From positions 1 through 64,000 of the forward strand of contig CAJTQX010000010.1 in NCBI GenBank assembly GCA_910578425.1: 64,000 nt of DNA, written 5' to 3'. Made by a program: the position numbers and the translations under genes. The stretch is from an uncultured Anaerotignum sp. (lineage in GTDB: Bacteria; Bacillota; Clostridia; Lachnospirales; Anaerotignaceae). Shown here piece by piece: positions 25,425 to 34,241 of this stretch. The notes under the pieces are model-generated. The model was not told the DNA's origin. It saw nothing but the letters and a program-made list of their open reading frames with translations, and did not search any database. Every line of letters starts with the position of its first letter. The first letter of the stretch is position 1.

Positions 25425-25509
25425 AAAACCCTGGGGACTCTGTCCCCAAACCCCTGCAAGGGATTTCATCCCTTGACCCATTTGCCGCAAAACTGCGTTT
25501 TGCAGGAGA
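25425..25509 (+). repeat. Family A triple-hairpin repeat, copy A5 (reference copy)
   Basis: Stem 1 GGGGACTCTGTCCCC, stem 2 AAGGGATTTCATCCCTT, spacer GACCCATTTGCC, stem 3 GCAAAACTGCGTTTTGC. It lies within the transcribed leader of tenA, antisense to it, between the riboswitch terminator and the gene. Confidence 0.85.
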
Positions 25510-25545
25510 AAAGCGTAATGGTTATCCGGAAAGCCGCCTTTCACA

Positions 25546-25579
25546 AATAAAAAAACCTTTCTCCAAAGAAGAAAGGTTC
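25546..25579 (-). terminator. TPP riboswitch terminator
   Basis: On the minus strand AACCTTTCTTC pairs with GGAGAAAGGTT and is followed by a run of T. It is placed just after the aptamer, as expected for transcriptional control. Confidence 0.85.
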
Positions 25580-25592
25580 ATTTTCGTGTTTT

Positions 25593-25680
25593 CGCTTCCC
25601 TCCGTTGGTATTAACCACATCAAGTTCAAAGGGTTGGAAATTCTTCCTCTCAGCCCCGCATCCGGAGCACCCCCAGCTTT
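25593..25680 (-). ncRNA. TPP riboswitch (THI element)
   Basis: The minus strand shows GCTGGGGGTGC, GGGGCTGAGAGG, CCCTTTGAACTTGATGTGG and TTAATACCAACGGAGGGAAG, the classical conserved blocks. It controls tenA-thiZ-thiX-thiY. Confidence 0.97.
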
Positions 25681-25696
25681 TCTATATGTTTTTTCC

Positions 25697-25725
25697 ATTA
25701 TAATACAACAGGGGACAAATGTAAA
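25697..25725 (-). promoter_or_regulatory. Promoter of the thi operon
   Basis: TTTACA (25725-25720) and TATAAT (25702-25697) on the minus strand, with exactly 17 bases between. Confidence 0.75.
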
Positions 25726-25749
25726 TGTTTTTTTCTAAGAGCCTGCTCC

Positions 25750-25806
25750 ATATCCCCCGCAAAACACCGTTTTGCGGCAAACGGGCCAGTCCTTGCGGAG
25801 GTTTTT
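25750..25806 (-). repeat. Family A repeat, copy A6 (partial, inverted)
   Basis: On the minus strand it reads ACCTCCGCAAGGACTGGCCC, GTTTGCC, GCAAAACGGTGTTTTGC and GGGGGATA. Stem 1 is missing. It sits at the 3' side of the HAD gene. Confidence 0.65.
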
Positions 25807-25812
25807 GCTCAT

Positions 25813-26463
25813 TCAGAACAGCTCCACCAGTTCCTCCGTTGTCCCTACAATGACGTCCGCGCCGCAGGCGATAAATTCCGCCCTGTCGCCGTAGCCATAT
25901 TCCACCGCAATGCAGGGGATTCCGATGGAATGCGCGCCTTCCACGTCAAATTTCCGGTCGCCCACCATCACCACATCACTTTTCTCCGCCTGCATCTGCT
26001 CCAGAACATACGCTATGACCTTCGCCTTGTTATCGCGCCCTGCCGCACGGTTATCCCCGCCGATAACCTCGAAATACTTTGCCACGCCAAAATGCTCCAA
26101 TATGCGTACTGCCGTTTCTTCCTTTTTGGAAGTCGCCACAGCAAGGCGTTTCCCCTTTGCCCGCAGAGCAATAAGCATTTCCTCTATGCCGGGGTAGAGC
26201 CTGTTTTCAAACAGCCCGACAGTTGTGTAACGTTCGCGGAAATGCCCCAGCGCGGTTTCCGCCGTTTCCGCGTCCATAGCAAAATCCTCTGTAAAGGTTT
26301 TCATCAGCGGCGGGCCGACAATGAATTTCAAATCCTCATCCGCCCATTTTTCAATTCCCATTTTCTCCTGCATATACTGCGCGGAACGAATCACGCCTTC
26401 CGCCGAATCAGTCAGCGTCCCGTCCAAATCGAACAGTATGATTGTCTGCTTCAGATTTTCCAT
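25813..26463 (-). CDS. HAD-superfamily phosphatase, phosphoglycolate-phosphatase-like
   Basis: The 216-residue protein has motif I LFDLDGTLTDS, motif II VATSKKEETA, and motif IV VMVGDRKFDVEGA, with an alpha-helical cap at about 18-85. It is of the Gph/PpaX type acting on small phosphorylated metabolites. The natural substrate cannot be told. A likely monocistronic gene. Confidence 0.88.
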   Translation of the reverse strand: MENLKQTIILFDLDGTLTDSAEGVIRSAQYMQEKMGIEKWADEDLKFIVGPPLMKTFTEDFAMDAETAETALGHFRERYTTVGLFENRLYPGIEEMLIALRAKGKRLAVATSKKEETAVRILEHFGVAKYFEVIGGDNRAAGRDNKAKVIAYVLEQMQAEKSDVVMVGDRKFDVEGAHSIGIPCIAVEYGYGDRAEFIACGADVIVGTTEELVELF

Positions 26464-26557
26464 CGTTTTTCCCGTCCTTTTGTTTTTCGTCCTATTTTAC
26501 ACCAAAAAACAAAAGACCGCAATTCTTTTTCCGCCGCCGGAGCAAAAGCCTTTCCTG

Positions 26558-26968
26558 TCACCCCCGTTCTTTCTCCTGCCGCATCATCCAGCAAACCTCC
26601 TCAAAAAATAACCCCAGCATCGCCCAAAGCGGCGCGTAATCCAGCCGTATCAGCCCCATCACAGAAAGCGCGCCGCTGCCGTAATCCCAAGGGCATGCCC
26701 CAGTTGCCAGCCGCAGGAGCCCGCCCGTCAGAAATTCTATGGCAAATATCCCCAGCATGTATACGCCGCATCTCTGCCACAACGGGCAGTACCGCCGGAG
26801 CGACAGAAACACCGGTTCCGCCAGAGCCGCCAGCCCGTAAATGGGAAACATCCAAAGGTATGTTTTCGCTGTCAGCGCGCCGTCTCCCGCTAAAAAGGAG
26901 CAGATCCCCGTCCAGAGGATTTCCGCGCACCATCCTAAAACACCGTAAATCAAAAATTTTTTCTCCAT
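26558..26968 (-). CDS. Putative CmpB-type ABC permease-like membrane protein
   Basis: The 136-residue protein has about four membrane helices. GVLGWCAEILWTG at the start, MFPIYGLAALAEP and CPWDYG are the signature of the 'ABC-transporter type IV' (CmpB) family. It lies 29 bases from the spoIIP stop; being upstream or downstream of sporulation genes is common for such proteins but gives no function. Confidence 0.7.
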   Translation of the reverse strand: MEKKFLIYGVLGWCAEILWTGICSFLAGDGALTAKTYLWMFPIYGLAALAEPVFLSLRRYCPLWQRCGVYMLGIFAIEFLTGGLLRLATGACPWDYGSGALSVMGLIRLDYAPLWAMLGLFFEEVCWMMRQEKERG

Positions 26969-26997
26969 ACCCTCTAGTATGCCTGCCGTCTGAAAAT

Positions 26998-28095
26998 CTA
27001 TTCGGCATTTTCGAGCAGGGCTGACGCAAGCACCGCCGCGAGCGGCTCCATAGCGTTCAGGGCTTCTTCCTTTGTATTTGTCTGCGCGCCGACCTCTATC
27101 AGCGTGGAGCGCGGCAGCATGTGCAGGCTGAAACGGTACGCATTGACATAAATCCTCCGGCTGAATCCCGGAAAAAGCCGATCCGCCGCAGCCTTCATCT
27201 GTAAGCTGAATGCAAGGTTTTCCAGCAGATACGGATTTTTCAGACCCTCGATAGGCTGTGTCGTACCATTCTTATTCAAACGGCAGAGCCCGTTGAAAAA
27301 CATCACCTGCGCGCACTGCTTTCCGTTGATCTCTGTCACCAGCCTGGTGTCCTCACCCACACCGTCCCTGTGCATATCAATGCAGACTTCTATGGAAGGA
27401 TTCTCCTGTAATATCCTGCGAATCGGCGGTTCCATTCTCTCATAAGCCCCTGTGATCTGACTTTTGCCGTTTACCACGTCATACCGCCCATCATCATGCA
27501 GTACAGAAATGCCGTATTCCTCTTCCAGAATCTCCTTCAAACGCTCGCCAGTTCCCCAAATTCCTTCCTGAAGCCCCTTGGACATATCGCTGTCCGCAAA
27601 GCCTTCATGTGAATGGGTGTGAAAAATCAGTATTTTGGGCTTTTTCTTCTCCGGCTTTATGGTCAGATCCAGCCCGAGGGCTTCCTCCACGTTAACATCC
27701 TCCGCAAACAAAGTCGTGCGGGAATCCACAATATAATAATGGCTTTTCAAATAGGAAAAATCCTTCATTTTTTCCAGCGTTTCCGCAGTCACGCCAAGCG
27801 GCCGGCCTCCGGCGGAAATGGCCTGCTGTTTTTCAAACTCCACATCATCCGAGCCGATGACCGCCGCAGAAATGGTTTCCTTTTCTTCCTCCGCGGCTGG
27901 CCAGAGGGCACGCAGACTCAGCCCGCCGCCGCTGACTTGTCCCGGCAGCGTTTCCGCCATTGCCCAGCGGCCCCCGCCCATTTTCAGAAAAAAAGGCAAA
28001 GCCAGCAAAAAAAGAACCAATCCCAGAAAATTCAGGCGCAGTGTTCTTTTTTTCACATTCCGCGCCACAGGCACCGCCTCCCTTCCCTCCTTCAT
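26998..28095 (-). CDS. spoIIP: Stage II sporulation protein P
   Basis: The protein has one N-terminal membrane helix (about residues 20-42 of the ATG form) and an extracytoplasmic amidase/endopeptidase domain. IFHTHSHEGF (about 190), DMHRDGVG and LIEVGAQTNT near the end hold the zinc ligands. SpoIIP, SpoIID and SpoIIM drive engulfment of the forespore; spoIID is also in this window. The ATG at 28095 has no upstream site, whereas GTG codons at 28074 and 28068 lie behind AAGGAGGG and GGGAGG and are the likelier starts. The ATG sits in a 16-base string also present before the ATPase gene. Confidence 0.9.
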   Translation of the reverse strand: MKEGREAVPVARNVKKRTLRLNFLGLVLFLLALPFFLKMGGGRWAMAETLPGQVSGGGLSLRALWPAAEEEKETISAAVIGSDDVEFEKQQAISAGGRPLGVTAETLEKMKDFSYLKSHYYIVDSRTTLFAEDVNVEEALGLDLTIKPEKKKPKILIFHTHSHEGFADSDMSKGLQEGIWGTGERLKEILEEEYGISVLHDDGRYDVVNGKSQITGAYERMEPPIRRILQENPSIEVCIDMHRDGVGEDTRLVTEINGKQCAQVMFFNGLCRLNKNGTTQPIEGLKNPYLLENLAFSLQMKAAADRLFPGFSRRIYVNAYRFSLHMLPRSTLIEVGAQTNTKEEALNAMEPLAAVLASALLENAE

Positions 28096-28124
28096 ATCTA
28101 TGAGGAAAAAAGAAAGACAAGAAC

Positions 28125-28156
28125 CAAAAAGGCGCGGATGATATTTTCCACGCCCC
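28125..28156 (-). terminator. Terminator after the first MATE gene
   Basis: On the minus strand GGCGTGGA pairs with TCCGCGCC and is followed by TTTTT. It separates the MATE gene from spoIIP. Confidence 0.7.
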
Positions 28157-28173
28157 GGTATACCCAAATAACT

Positions 28174-29544
28174 TCATACCCAGCCTTTATGCCGCCAGAT
28201 GCGCATTTCTCTGAAAACCAGACAGCACGCCAGCAGGAACGCCATCAGATCCGCAGCAGGCGCGGCGGCAAGCGCGCCATCCAGCCCAAACCTGCCGGAA
28301 AGCAGAACAGCCAGCGGAATCAGGAACAATGCCTGACGCGACAACGACACTGCCAGAGATTTTGCAGGCTGTCCCGTTGCCTGGAAAAACGACGCCGTCA
28401 CCTGCGGCAGTCCATAAACAAAAAACCCCAGCATATAAAGCCGGAAGCAATGCACCGCAAACTCCTGATACAGCGGCTCGCCCGTTACGAACATCGCCGC
28501 CAGAAGTCCGCCGCCCCAGCGGAACACACAGAACCATACCAGAGAAATCAGCAGCGACGCAAATGCTGCTGTCCGATATGTCTGCCGCACACGCGCAAAA
28601 TGCTTCGCGCCAAAATTATACCCGTTGATGGGCTGCGTGCCCGATGCCAGTCCAACAAACATCGCGTGTGCAATCTGATAAATCTTCGTCATGATACCGT
28701 AACAGGAAAGCGGGATTTCACTTCCGTATACTGTCCCTGTGCCGTATCTGCGCATCAGGTTGTTCATGACAATCTGCGTTGCCGCTGTTGCCGCCTGCGT
28801 ACAAAGACTGGGAAATCCGAGGGAACAAATGCTTTTCACCGTTCCGCCACGCAGGCGCAGGTTTTCCTTTTTTATCCGAAAATTTTCAAAACGCGGCAGG
28901 TATGCGAGGCTGATTATTCCGGATACCATCTGTCCGATGATAGTTGCAATCGCCGCGCCCTGTATCCCCATATGAAGCGTGAATATAAAAATCGGGTCAA
29001 GTACAATATTCAGCCCCGCGCCAATCATCATACTCCGCATCATATACTGCGGATTGCCGTCCGCGCGGATAATGGCGGTCAATGCCATATTGCACATGGA
29101 AAACGGCAGCCCAAACAGCAGGATACCCATATACAGAGCGGCGTCCTCCGCAATGGCAGGCGAGGCTCCAAACAGACGAACCAGAGGACGCAGAAAACAC
29201 AGCCCGCCTGCAACAAGCAAAAGACCTGCCCCCGCAAGAAGCATACACGCGCAGCCCAGCGTGCGATCTGCCTCTTCCTGCTCCCTGCGCCCAAGGCAAA
29301 GGCTGATGTTCGCAGCACAGCCATCTCCAATCAGCAGGGCAAGTGCCGCCGCTACGATCGTAATTGGAAACGCCACGTTTGTCGCTGCTACACCGTCTAT
29401 ACCCGTTGCATGCCCAATGAAAATCTGATCTGCGATGTTATAGAGGAAATTCACCATCAGAGTCAATGTAGTCGGAATGGAAAATTTCAAAAGCAGACGA
29501 CCGATGGACTCCGTTTCCAGTATGTTCCGTTTTGATTCTTCCAC
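28174..29544 (-). CDS. MATE-family multidrug/sodium antiporter (MATE 1)
   Basis: The 456-residue protein has 12 predicted helices in two halves and the MATE words FSIPTTLTLMVNFLYNIADQ and GINGYNFGAKHF-like QPINGYNFGAKHF. It exports cationic or antimicrobial compounds with H+ or Na+. GTG at 29544 is chosen because GGAGG stands eight bases before it; the longer ATG form has no site. Unlike the other three MATE genes here, no dedicated regulator is adjacent. Confidence 0.9.
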   Translation of the reverse strand: MEESKRNILETESIGRLLLKFSIPTTLTLMVNFLYNIADQIFIGHATGIDGVAATNVAFPITIVAAALALLIGDGCAANISLCLGRREQEEADRTLGCACMLLAGAGLLLVAGGLCFLRPLVRLFGASPAIAEDAALYMGILLFGLPFSMCNMALTAIIRADGNPQYMMRSMMIGAGLNIVLDPIFIFTLHMGIQGAAIATIIGQMVSGIISLAYLPRFENFRIKKENLRLRGGTVKSICSLGFPSLCTQAATAATQIVMNNLMRRYGTGTVYGSEIPLSCYGIMTKIYQIAHAMFVGLASGTQPINGYNFGAKHFARVRQTYRTAAFASLLISLVWFCVFRWGGGLLAAMFVTGEPLYQEFAVHCFRLYMLGFFVYGLPQVTASFFQATGQPAKSLAVSLSRQALFLIPLAVLLSGRFGLDGALAAAPAADLMAFLLACCLVFREMRIWRHKGWV

Positions 29545-29631
29545 CTGCTTTCCTCCTTTCCCAGACCGCGGCTGCCTGCCATACCTATGCGGCAAACTAC
29601 TACCCTGTTCAGAAAACTATCTGATATGGCT

Positions 29632-30120
29632 TTATTCCCCGATCCGCTTTCCGCATTCCCCGCAGAATTTCTGCCCCGGTGCAGCCTCCACGCCGCACCA
29701 TTGGCATATCAGTTTTTCAGGTTTGCTTTCCTGTTCTGTCTCCGAACGTTCCAGTCCAGCCGTTTCCAGTGCCTGTGCTGCGGCTTCCGCCTTTGCCGCC
29801 GCCTCTGCGGCGGCTTTTTCCGCCTTGCGCTCTGCTTTTTCCGCTTCCCGCTCCGCCTTTATTTGTTCGATCTGCGCCTCCAGGTTTTTGATCCGCTCCT
29901 GTGCAACAACAATCTTGTCGCAAATCAGCATTGCCTCATCTTCCAGCTTTTCGCCCAGCGCGAATTTCGCCCAGTAAAATTCGCCCAATTCCCGCTGATA
30001 GCACTGGATATTTCCTTTTTCCAGCGAAATATCCCCTGTCAGGCGGTTCGTTTCCAGACCATCCGCCGCCCTGTCTGTCACGTTTTTTGCAACCTCGGTT
30101 AATTTGTCAAAAAATGCCAT
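29632..30120 (-). CDS. Coiled-coil protein with C-terminal zinc ribbon
   Basis: The 162-residue protein starts MAFFDKLTEVAKNVTDRAADG, then an alanine- and glutamate-rich coiled coil (about 65-125). It ends in a zinc ribbon, CQWCGVEAAPGQKFCGECG (two CxxC pairs). Similar short proteins occur in many Clostridia, without a known role. GAAGGAGGC precedes the ATG. The MATE 1 gene follows 87 bases downstream. Confidence 0.75.
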   Translation of the reverse strand: MAFFDKLTEVAKNVTDRAADGLETNRLTGDISLEKGNIQCYQRELGEFYWAKFALGEKLEDEAMLICDKIVVAQERIKNLEAQIEQIKAEREAEKAERKAEKAAAEAAAKAEAAAQALETAGLERSETEQESKPEKLICQWCGVEAAPGQKFCGECGKRIGE

Positions 30121-30257
30121 TTTTCTGCCTCCTTCTCTTTCCCGCTGCGCGGAATTTTGCATTCTTAAAACCATAGTATCATATTTCCAGCGAATTATCT
30201 ATCCGTTTCACATAAAAACCTCCTTTTCCGCCATACTATGCGCAGAGGTGATAGCAT

Positions 30258-30452
30258 ATGAAGTGGTTCCGCAAAATGAATACCCTTCCGCAGGAAGAAC
30301 AGCAGCTTATCCTGCATAACGGGAGGGATATGAGCCGTTTTTATACCCTGTCCACAGAGGAACGGCAGGACGTTCTCGACCGTATCAGCCTTTCCAATTC
30401 CCCTGAAGAGCTGGAACTCGGTCTTGCGACAAAGAGAAAAACACACCAGTGA
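30258..30452 (+). CDS. Small hypothetical protein
   Basis: The 64-residue product MKWFRKMNTLPQEEQQLIL... is hydrophilic and helical, with TLSTEERQDVLDRISL in the middle. I recognise no family. GAGGTGAT precedes the ATG and a terminator follows, so it is a credible single-gene unit. Confidence 0.55.
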   Translation: MKWFRKMNTLPQEEQQLILHNGRDMSRFYTLSTEERQDVLDRISLSNSPEELELGLATKRKTHQ

Positions 30453-30479
30453 CACATTCAAAAATTCAGTCTGTCAGGC

Positions 30480-30508
30480 AGCCCGTCGGAATCCCTCCGG
30501 GCTGTTTT
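30480..30508 (+). terminator. Terminator after the small hypothetical gene
   Basis: AGCCCG and CGGGCT pair around GTCGGAATCCCTCC and are followed by TTTT. Confidence 0.65.
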
Positions 30509-30607
30509 CTGTCCCTGCAAAAATGACCGAATTTCCCCACTTTTCCTACCCGATTTTCCCGTTTTGCACAAACTTCTCCAAAACAGGATTCTTTCTGCAA
30601 ACATCTA

Positions 30608-30636
30608 TTTACATCTCCGCAATATGCTTTTATAAT
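30608..30636 (+). promoter_or_regulatory. Promoter of xpt
   Basis: TTTACA (30608-30613) and TATAAT (30631-30636) are 17 bases apart. The leader is about 100 bases long, with a GGCAGCCTGCC hairpin. I do not see a purine riboswitch in it. Confidence 0.7.
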
Positions 30637-30741
30637 GTATCTGGCATTTCCCCGGCAGCCTGCCGAAATAAAAGAAATGTCTAATTTATACTATCAGGCC
30701 CGCGGCATTTGTCCGCCATATTAAGAAAGGATGCCTTTCAG

Positions 30742-31326
30742 ATGCAGTTATTGAACCAACGAATATTAAAAGACGGCATGGAACTGGGGACGGAGATCAT
30801 CAAAGCCGATTCCTTCCTGAACCACCAGCTGGATATCGGACTTTTTATGGCTCTTGGCAAGGAAATACAATGCCGTTTCGGGCACCTTGGGATAAACAAG
30901 ATTCTGACTATCGAGTCTTCCGGCATCGGCATTGCCTCCATTACCGCCATGTATTTCGACCTTGTCCCCGTTGTCTTTGCAAAAAAGGCACAGCCAAATA
31001 CCATGACAGAAGAATTTTATGGCGCGCCTGTCAAATCTTTTACAAAGGGTACGGTTTCCATTGCCCGCATAGCAAAAAAATACCTGCACCCCGAAGACCG
31101 CGTACTCATCGTTGACGATTTTCTTGCGCATGGAGAAGCCGCCGCAGGGCTTTGCAGCCTTGTGGAGCAGGCCGGCGGAACTGTCTGCGGCATCTCCGCC
31201 GTCATTGAAAAAGAATTTCAGGGCGGCAGCGCGAAACTGCGGCAGGCTGGATATTATGTAAATTCCCTTTCCGTCATCACAAAAATCGAAAACGGGAAAA
31301 TCTATTTCAAAGACGAAACGGAATAA
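30742..31326 (+). CDS. xpt: Xanthine phosphoribosyltransferase
   Basis: The 194-residue protein has FLNHQLDIGL near the start and the PRPP loop RVLIVDDFLAHGEAA (about 125). It also has the Xpt-specific KAQPNT segment that binds the purine. It salvages xanthine to XMP. The ATG at 30742 is used; the ribosome-binding site is GAAAGG, about 12 bases upstream, so translation may be modest. Confidence 0.94.
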   Translation: MQLLNQRILKDGMELGTEIIKADSFLNHQLDIGLFMALGKEIQCRFGHLGINKILTIESSGIGIASITAMYFDLVPVVFAKKAQPNTMTEEFYGAPVKSFTKGTVSIARIAKKYLHPEDRVLIVDDFLAHGEAAAGLCSLVEQAGGTVCGISAVIEKEFQGGSAKLRQAGYYVNSLSVITKIENGKIYFKDETE

Positions 31327-31354
31327 ATTTGCAGATACATATTATTTTGTTTTC

Positions 31355-31437
31355 AGACGCATGAAATGCGGCTGGCTATAAAGTTTGGGCGCAACCCTTT
31401 GAAAGGGTTTGCAGAGTTTGGGGCAGAGCCCTGATGT
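31355..31437 (-). repeat. Family A repeat, copy A12 (inverted, divergent)
   Basis: Minus strand: AACATCAGGGCTCTGCCCCAA, CAAACCCTTTCAAAGGGTTG, and CGCATTTCATGCG at the end. It fills the 138-base gap between xpt and the SulP gene. Confidence 0.55.
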
Positions 31438-31464
31438 TTTGATTTTAAGAAAGGAGTTTTTATC

Positions 31465-33108
31465 ATGCTGCGCACATTCGCAGACCACTTGAAACAGGAA
31501 TTTAACGGCTATAACGCCACATCACTGACAAAAGACCTTATGGCAGGTCTGACGGTCGCCGCCGTCGCGCTGCCGCTGGCTCTGGCATTCGGCGTCAGCA
31601 GCGGGGCGGACGCCGCATCCGGTCTGATTACCGCTATCATCGCCGGACTTGTCATGAGCCTGCTCTCCGGCGGCTATTACCAGATTTCCGGTCCTACAGG
31701 CGCAATGGCGGCAATCCTGATGTCTCTCGTTGCCGCTTACGGTATGGACGGCGTATTCATCGCAACACTGATTGCGGGCGTAATACTGCTTCTGGCGGGT
31801 ATCCTGCACCTGGGCAAACTGACCTCGTTTATCCCTGCGCCGGTTATCACAGGCTTTACCTCCGGTATTGCTGTTATCATTGCCCTCGGCCAGATTGATA
31901 ATTTTTTCGGAACATTCTCCGAAGGTTCCTCTGCCATAGCGAAGCTGTTCAGCTATGCGCGGCTTGGCTTCTCGCCTAATTTTACAGCAGTCGGCCTTGG
32001 CTTGTTTGTCATTTTGTTTATGGTATTTTTTCCGAAAAAGTGGAATGCGGTTGTTCCCGCCTCCCTGTTGAGTATTATCCTTACAACTGCTTTCTCAATT
32101 TTTATGGAGCTGGACGTAGCCGTTGTCGGGGAAATTCCCCAAACGCTGATACCCGAAAACCGTCTGTTATTCAGCGCGCTTGACATCAAAACAATCACAG
32201 CACTGATTACGCCCGCATTCAGTATTGCCATACTCGGCATGATTGAAAGCCTGCTCTGCGGCGCAAGTGCAGGGCGAATGACGGGCGTGCGCCTGGACAG
32301 CAATCAGGAACTGATTGCGCAGGGTGTTGGCAATATTCTCCTGCCGTTCTTCGGCGGCATCCCTGCTACAGCGGCAATCGCCCGTACAAGCGTTGCCGTA
32401 AAATCCGGTGCCAAAACCCGCCTGACTGGTGTGTTCCATGCTGTCGGACTTCTGATTTCCATGTTCCTGCTTGCACCTGTAATGTCTAAAATCCCGCTTG
32501 CCGCTCTGGCTGGCGTGCTGATGGTAACAGCATGGCGCATGAACGAATGGGAATCCATACGCTATATTTTCTCGCATAAATTCAAGGGCGCGATGCTGGA
32601 ATTTATCGCTACCATGCTGGCAACCATCGTATTTGACCTGACAATCGCTATCCTGATCGGCGTGCTGATTGGTCTTGTGTTCCTTGTAACGCGTCTGTCC
32701 TTTATCGAAATCAACTACGAGGATGTAGACATGAACCGTATGCACGTTACCGACCCTGTGCTTTGTGAGCGTTACAGCAACGCAAAAGTTGTCTATATCA
32801 CCGGACCAATGATTTTTGCCAACACGCAGAACGTTTCGGATATTGCGCTGAAGGTCGATGGTGCAGACACCGTACTGTTTTCCATGCGCGGCGTTTCCAA
32901 TATTGATATCTCCTGTGCGCAGACACTGCGGGAGCTGGTCGAAGGGCTACGGAAAAAAGGCGTGGACGTTGCTGTCTGCGGCCTGCCGAGCCACGCCATG
33001 AAGATGATGCAGCGCACGGATCTGAAACAGATTATCGGTGACGAGAACTTCTATTGGAGCGTGGAACGCGTACTGCTCAGCAACCGTCCCAGACCGGAAC
33101 AGCCTTAA
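31465..33108 (+). CDS. SulP-family anion transporter with STAS domain
   Basis: The 547-residue protein has a transport domain (about 1-420, SLC26-like) and a C-terminal STAS domain (about 445-540). GLTVAAVALPLALAFGVSSG and YYQISGPTGAMAA are the diagnostic SulP segments. Substrates in bacteria include sulfate and bicarbonate; none can be assigned. AAGAAAGGAG precedes the ATG. The first SUKH gene begins 36 bases later, so the three genes may form an operon. Confidence 0.92.
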   Translation: MLRTFADHLKQEFNGYNATSLTKDLMAGLTVAAVALPLALAFGVSSGADAASGLITAIIAGLVMSLLSGGYYQISGPTGAMAAILMSLVAAYGMDGVFIATLIAGVILLLAGILHLGKLTSFIPAPVITGFTSGIAVIIALGQIDNFFGTFSEGSSAIAKLFSYARLGFSPNFTAVGLGLFVILFMVFFPKKWNAVVPASLLSIILTTAFSIFMELDVAVVGEIPQTLIPENRLLFSALDIKTITALITPAFSIAILGMIESLLCGASAGRMTGVRLDSNQELIAQGVGNILLPFFGGIPATAAIARTSVAVKSGAKTRLTGVFHAVGLLISMFLLAPVMSKIPLAALAGVLMVTAWRMNEWESIRYIFSHKFKGAMLEFIATMLATIVFDLTIAILIGVLIGLVFLVTRLSFIEINYEDVDMNRMHVTDPVLCERYSNAKVVYITGPMIFANTQNVSDIALKVDGADTVLFSMRGVSNIDISCAQTLRELVEGLRKKGVDVAVCGLPSHAMKMMQRTDLKQIIGDENFYWSVERVLLSNRPRPEQP

Positions 33109-33144
33109 GCAGAAAGAAACGAATGCTCGAAGGGATTGATATGC

Positions 33145-34191
33145 ATGTTTGGAATCAGGAAAAAACTCAGCTTTCCGCTTCGTCCGCCTTATTCTGTTAA
33201 AGAAGAGTTGGAAATTTTGAACCCATTTGTCCGGCGCGACCAGATTGGCGCGATGAAGCCCTATACCATAGAGGATATTCGCGCAGCGGAAGAACGGCTG
33301 CATTTTGAACTGCCCGCACCCATTCGCGACCTTTATCTGGTAATGGGAGATTATATGTGTCTGCAAAGCGAATTTTATTTCCGCGCGCTGGAGCTGCTGC
33401 GCTGGGACGGGAATTACCTTCTGCTGGCGCATGGGGTCAGTGACAATATCGGTTTTGGCATTAAGCGAAATGATTCAAACGCCACAGTGCATGAATGGAT
33501 ATGCAGCCCAGCGATTACAGAAAAAGAGGACGAAAACGACCAGCGCAGCTATTTCCACTTTGAATCTGATTTCGAGCTTTGCCGCCACAAAGGAGATACC
33601 GCCGGAATGGCGGCGGCAGTAAAGGGCTATTTTGATTTTTGGGAAAAGAAAAAACGGCGGTCAGAAATTGCCCGTTTCAGCAGGTTTCAAAATATCTACG
33701 CCCCGTTTACATTTTTCTGGGACGCTTTTATCCTGCGCTTTGTCCTGCGCAGAATGGCTGAAGATGCAGACCATCTGAATAAAAATAAAATGACTGACGA
33801 ATTGGACCAGTGCTATTTCAGCAGCCGTTTGCCAAGGCGGGCAGCCGCCATGAAAGAAATCCGCAAAAGGATAGTTTCTCCGTTTGTTCCGGTTTCTTCT
33901 CATATGGAGTTTATGATTGATAAAAAGGTTAAAGATTTTGATAATGACTTTTATCACGTTCTTGCCTATATCGACAAGGAGGATGGCTGCCTGCTCCTGA
34001 TGCATCCGGAAGCGGATTATCACTATTATCTTTTGACGAAGGAGCCTGTCCCGTATTCCTTTGTCCAGCAGATTGAACCAAAAACAGGGCTGCTTTTTTA
34101 CTCCCGAAACGGGAACGGGAAAGAAAAGGTACTTGCTCTGCAAGAAGAAATGAAAGCGCAGGGGCTGTTCGTGCCAGAACCCATCGCCTAA
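33145..34191 (+). CDS. SUKH (SMI1/KNR4-like) domain protein, first paralogue
   Basis: The 348-residue protein has the SUKH motif IRAAEERLHFELPAPIRDLY at about residue 50, followed by LELLRWDGNYL. The C-terminal half (about 180-345) has no family I recognise. SUKH proteins are most often immunity proteins for contact-dependent or polymorphic toxins. The ATG at 33145 has GAAGGGA upstream. No toxin gene is in view. It has a clear paralogue immediately downstream. Confidence 0.8.
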   Translation: MFGIRKKLSFPLRPPYSVKEELEILNPFVRRDQIGAMKPYTIEDIRAAEERLHFELPAPIRDLYLVMGDYMCLQSEFYFRALELLRWDGNYLLLAHGVSDNIGFGIKRNDSNATVHEWICSPAITEKEDENDQRSYFHFESDFELCRHKGDTAGMAAAVKGYFDFWEKKKRRSEIARFSRFQNIYAPFTFFWDAFILRFVLRRMAEDADHLNKNKMTDELDQCYFSSRLPRRAAAMKEIRKRIVSPFVPVSSHMEFMIDKKVKDFDNDFYHVLAYIDKEDGCLLLMHPEADYHYYLLTKEPVPYSFVQQIEPKTGLLFYSRNGNGKEKVLALQEEMKAQGLFVPEPIA

Positions 34192-34241
34192 GAACCTGTT
34201 CAGCATCTGACACAAAAATATTTTCAGGAAGGCACAGGCAA

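Noticed and set aside
27613..29535. 640-residue plus-strand ORF across spoIIP and MATE 1
   Set aside because: It spans two real genes and their terminator on the other strand, with low-complexity basic composition and no domain.
30637..30741. Purine riboswitch before xpt
   Set aside because: I looked for the conserved loop words of the purine aptamer and did not find them; the leader has only a short hairpin.
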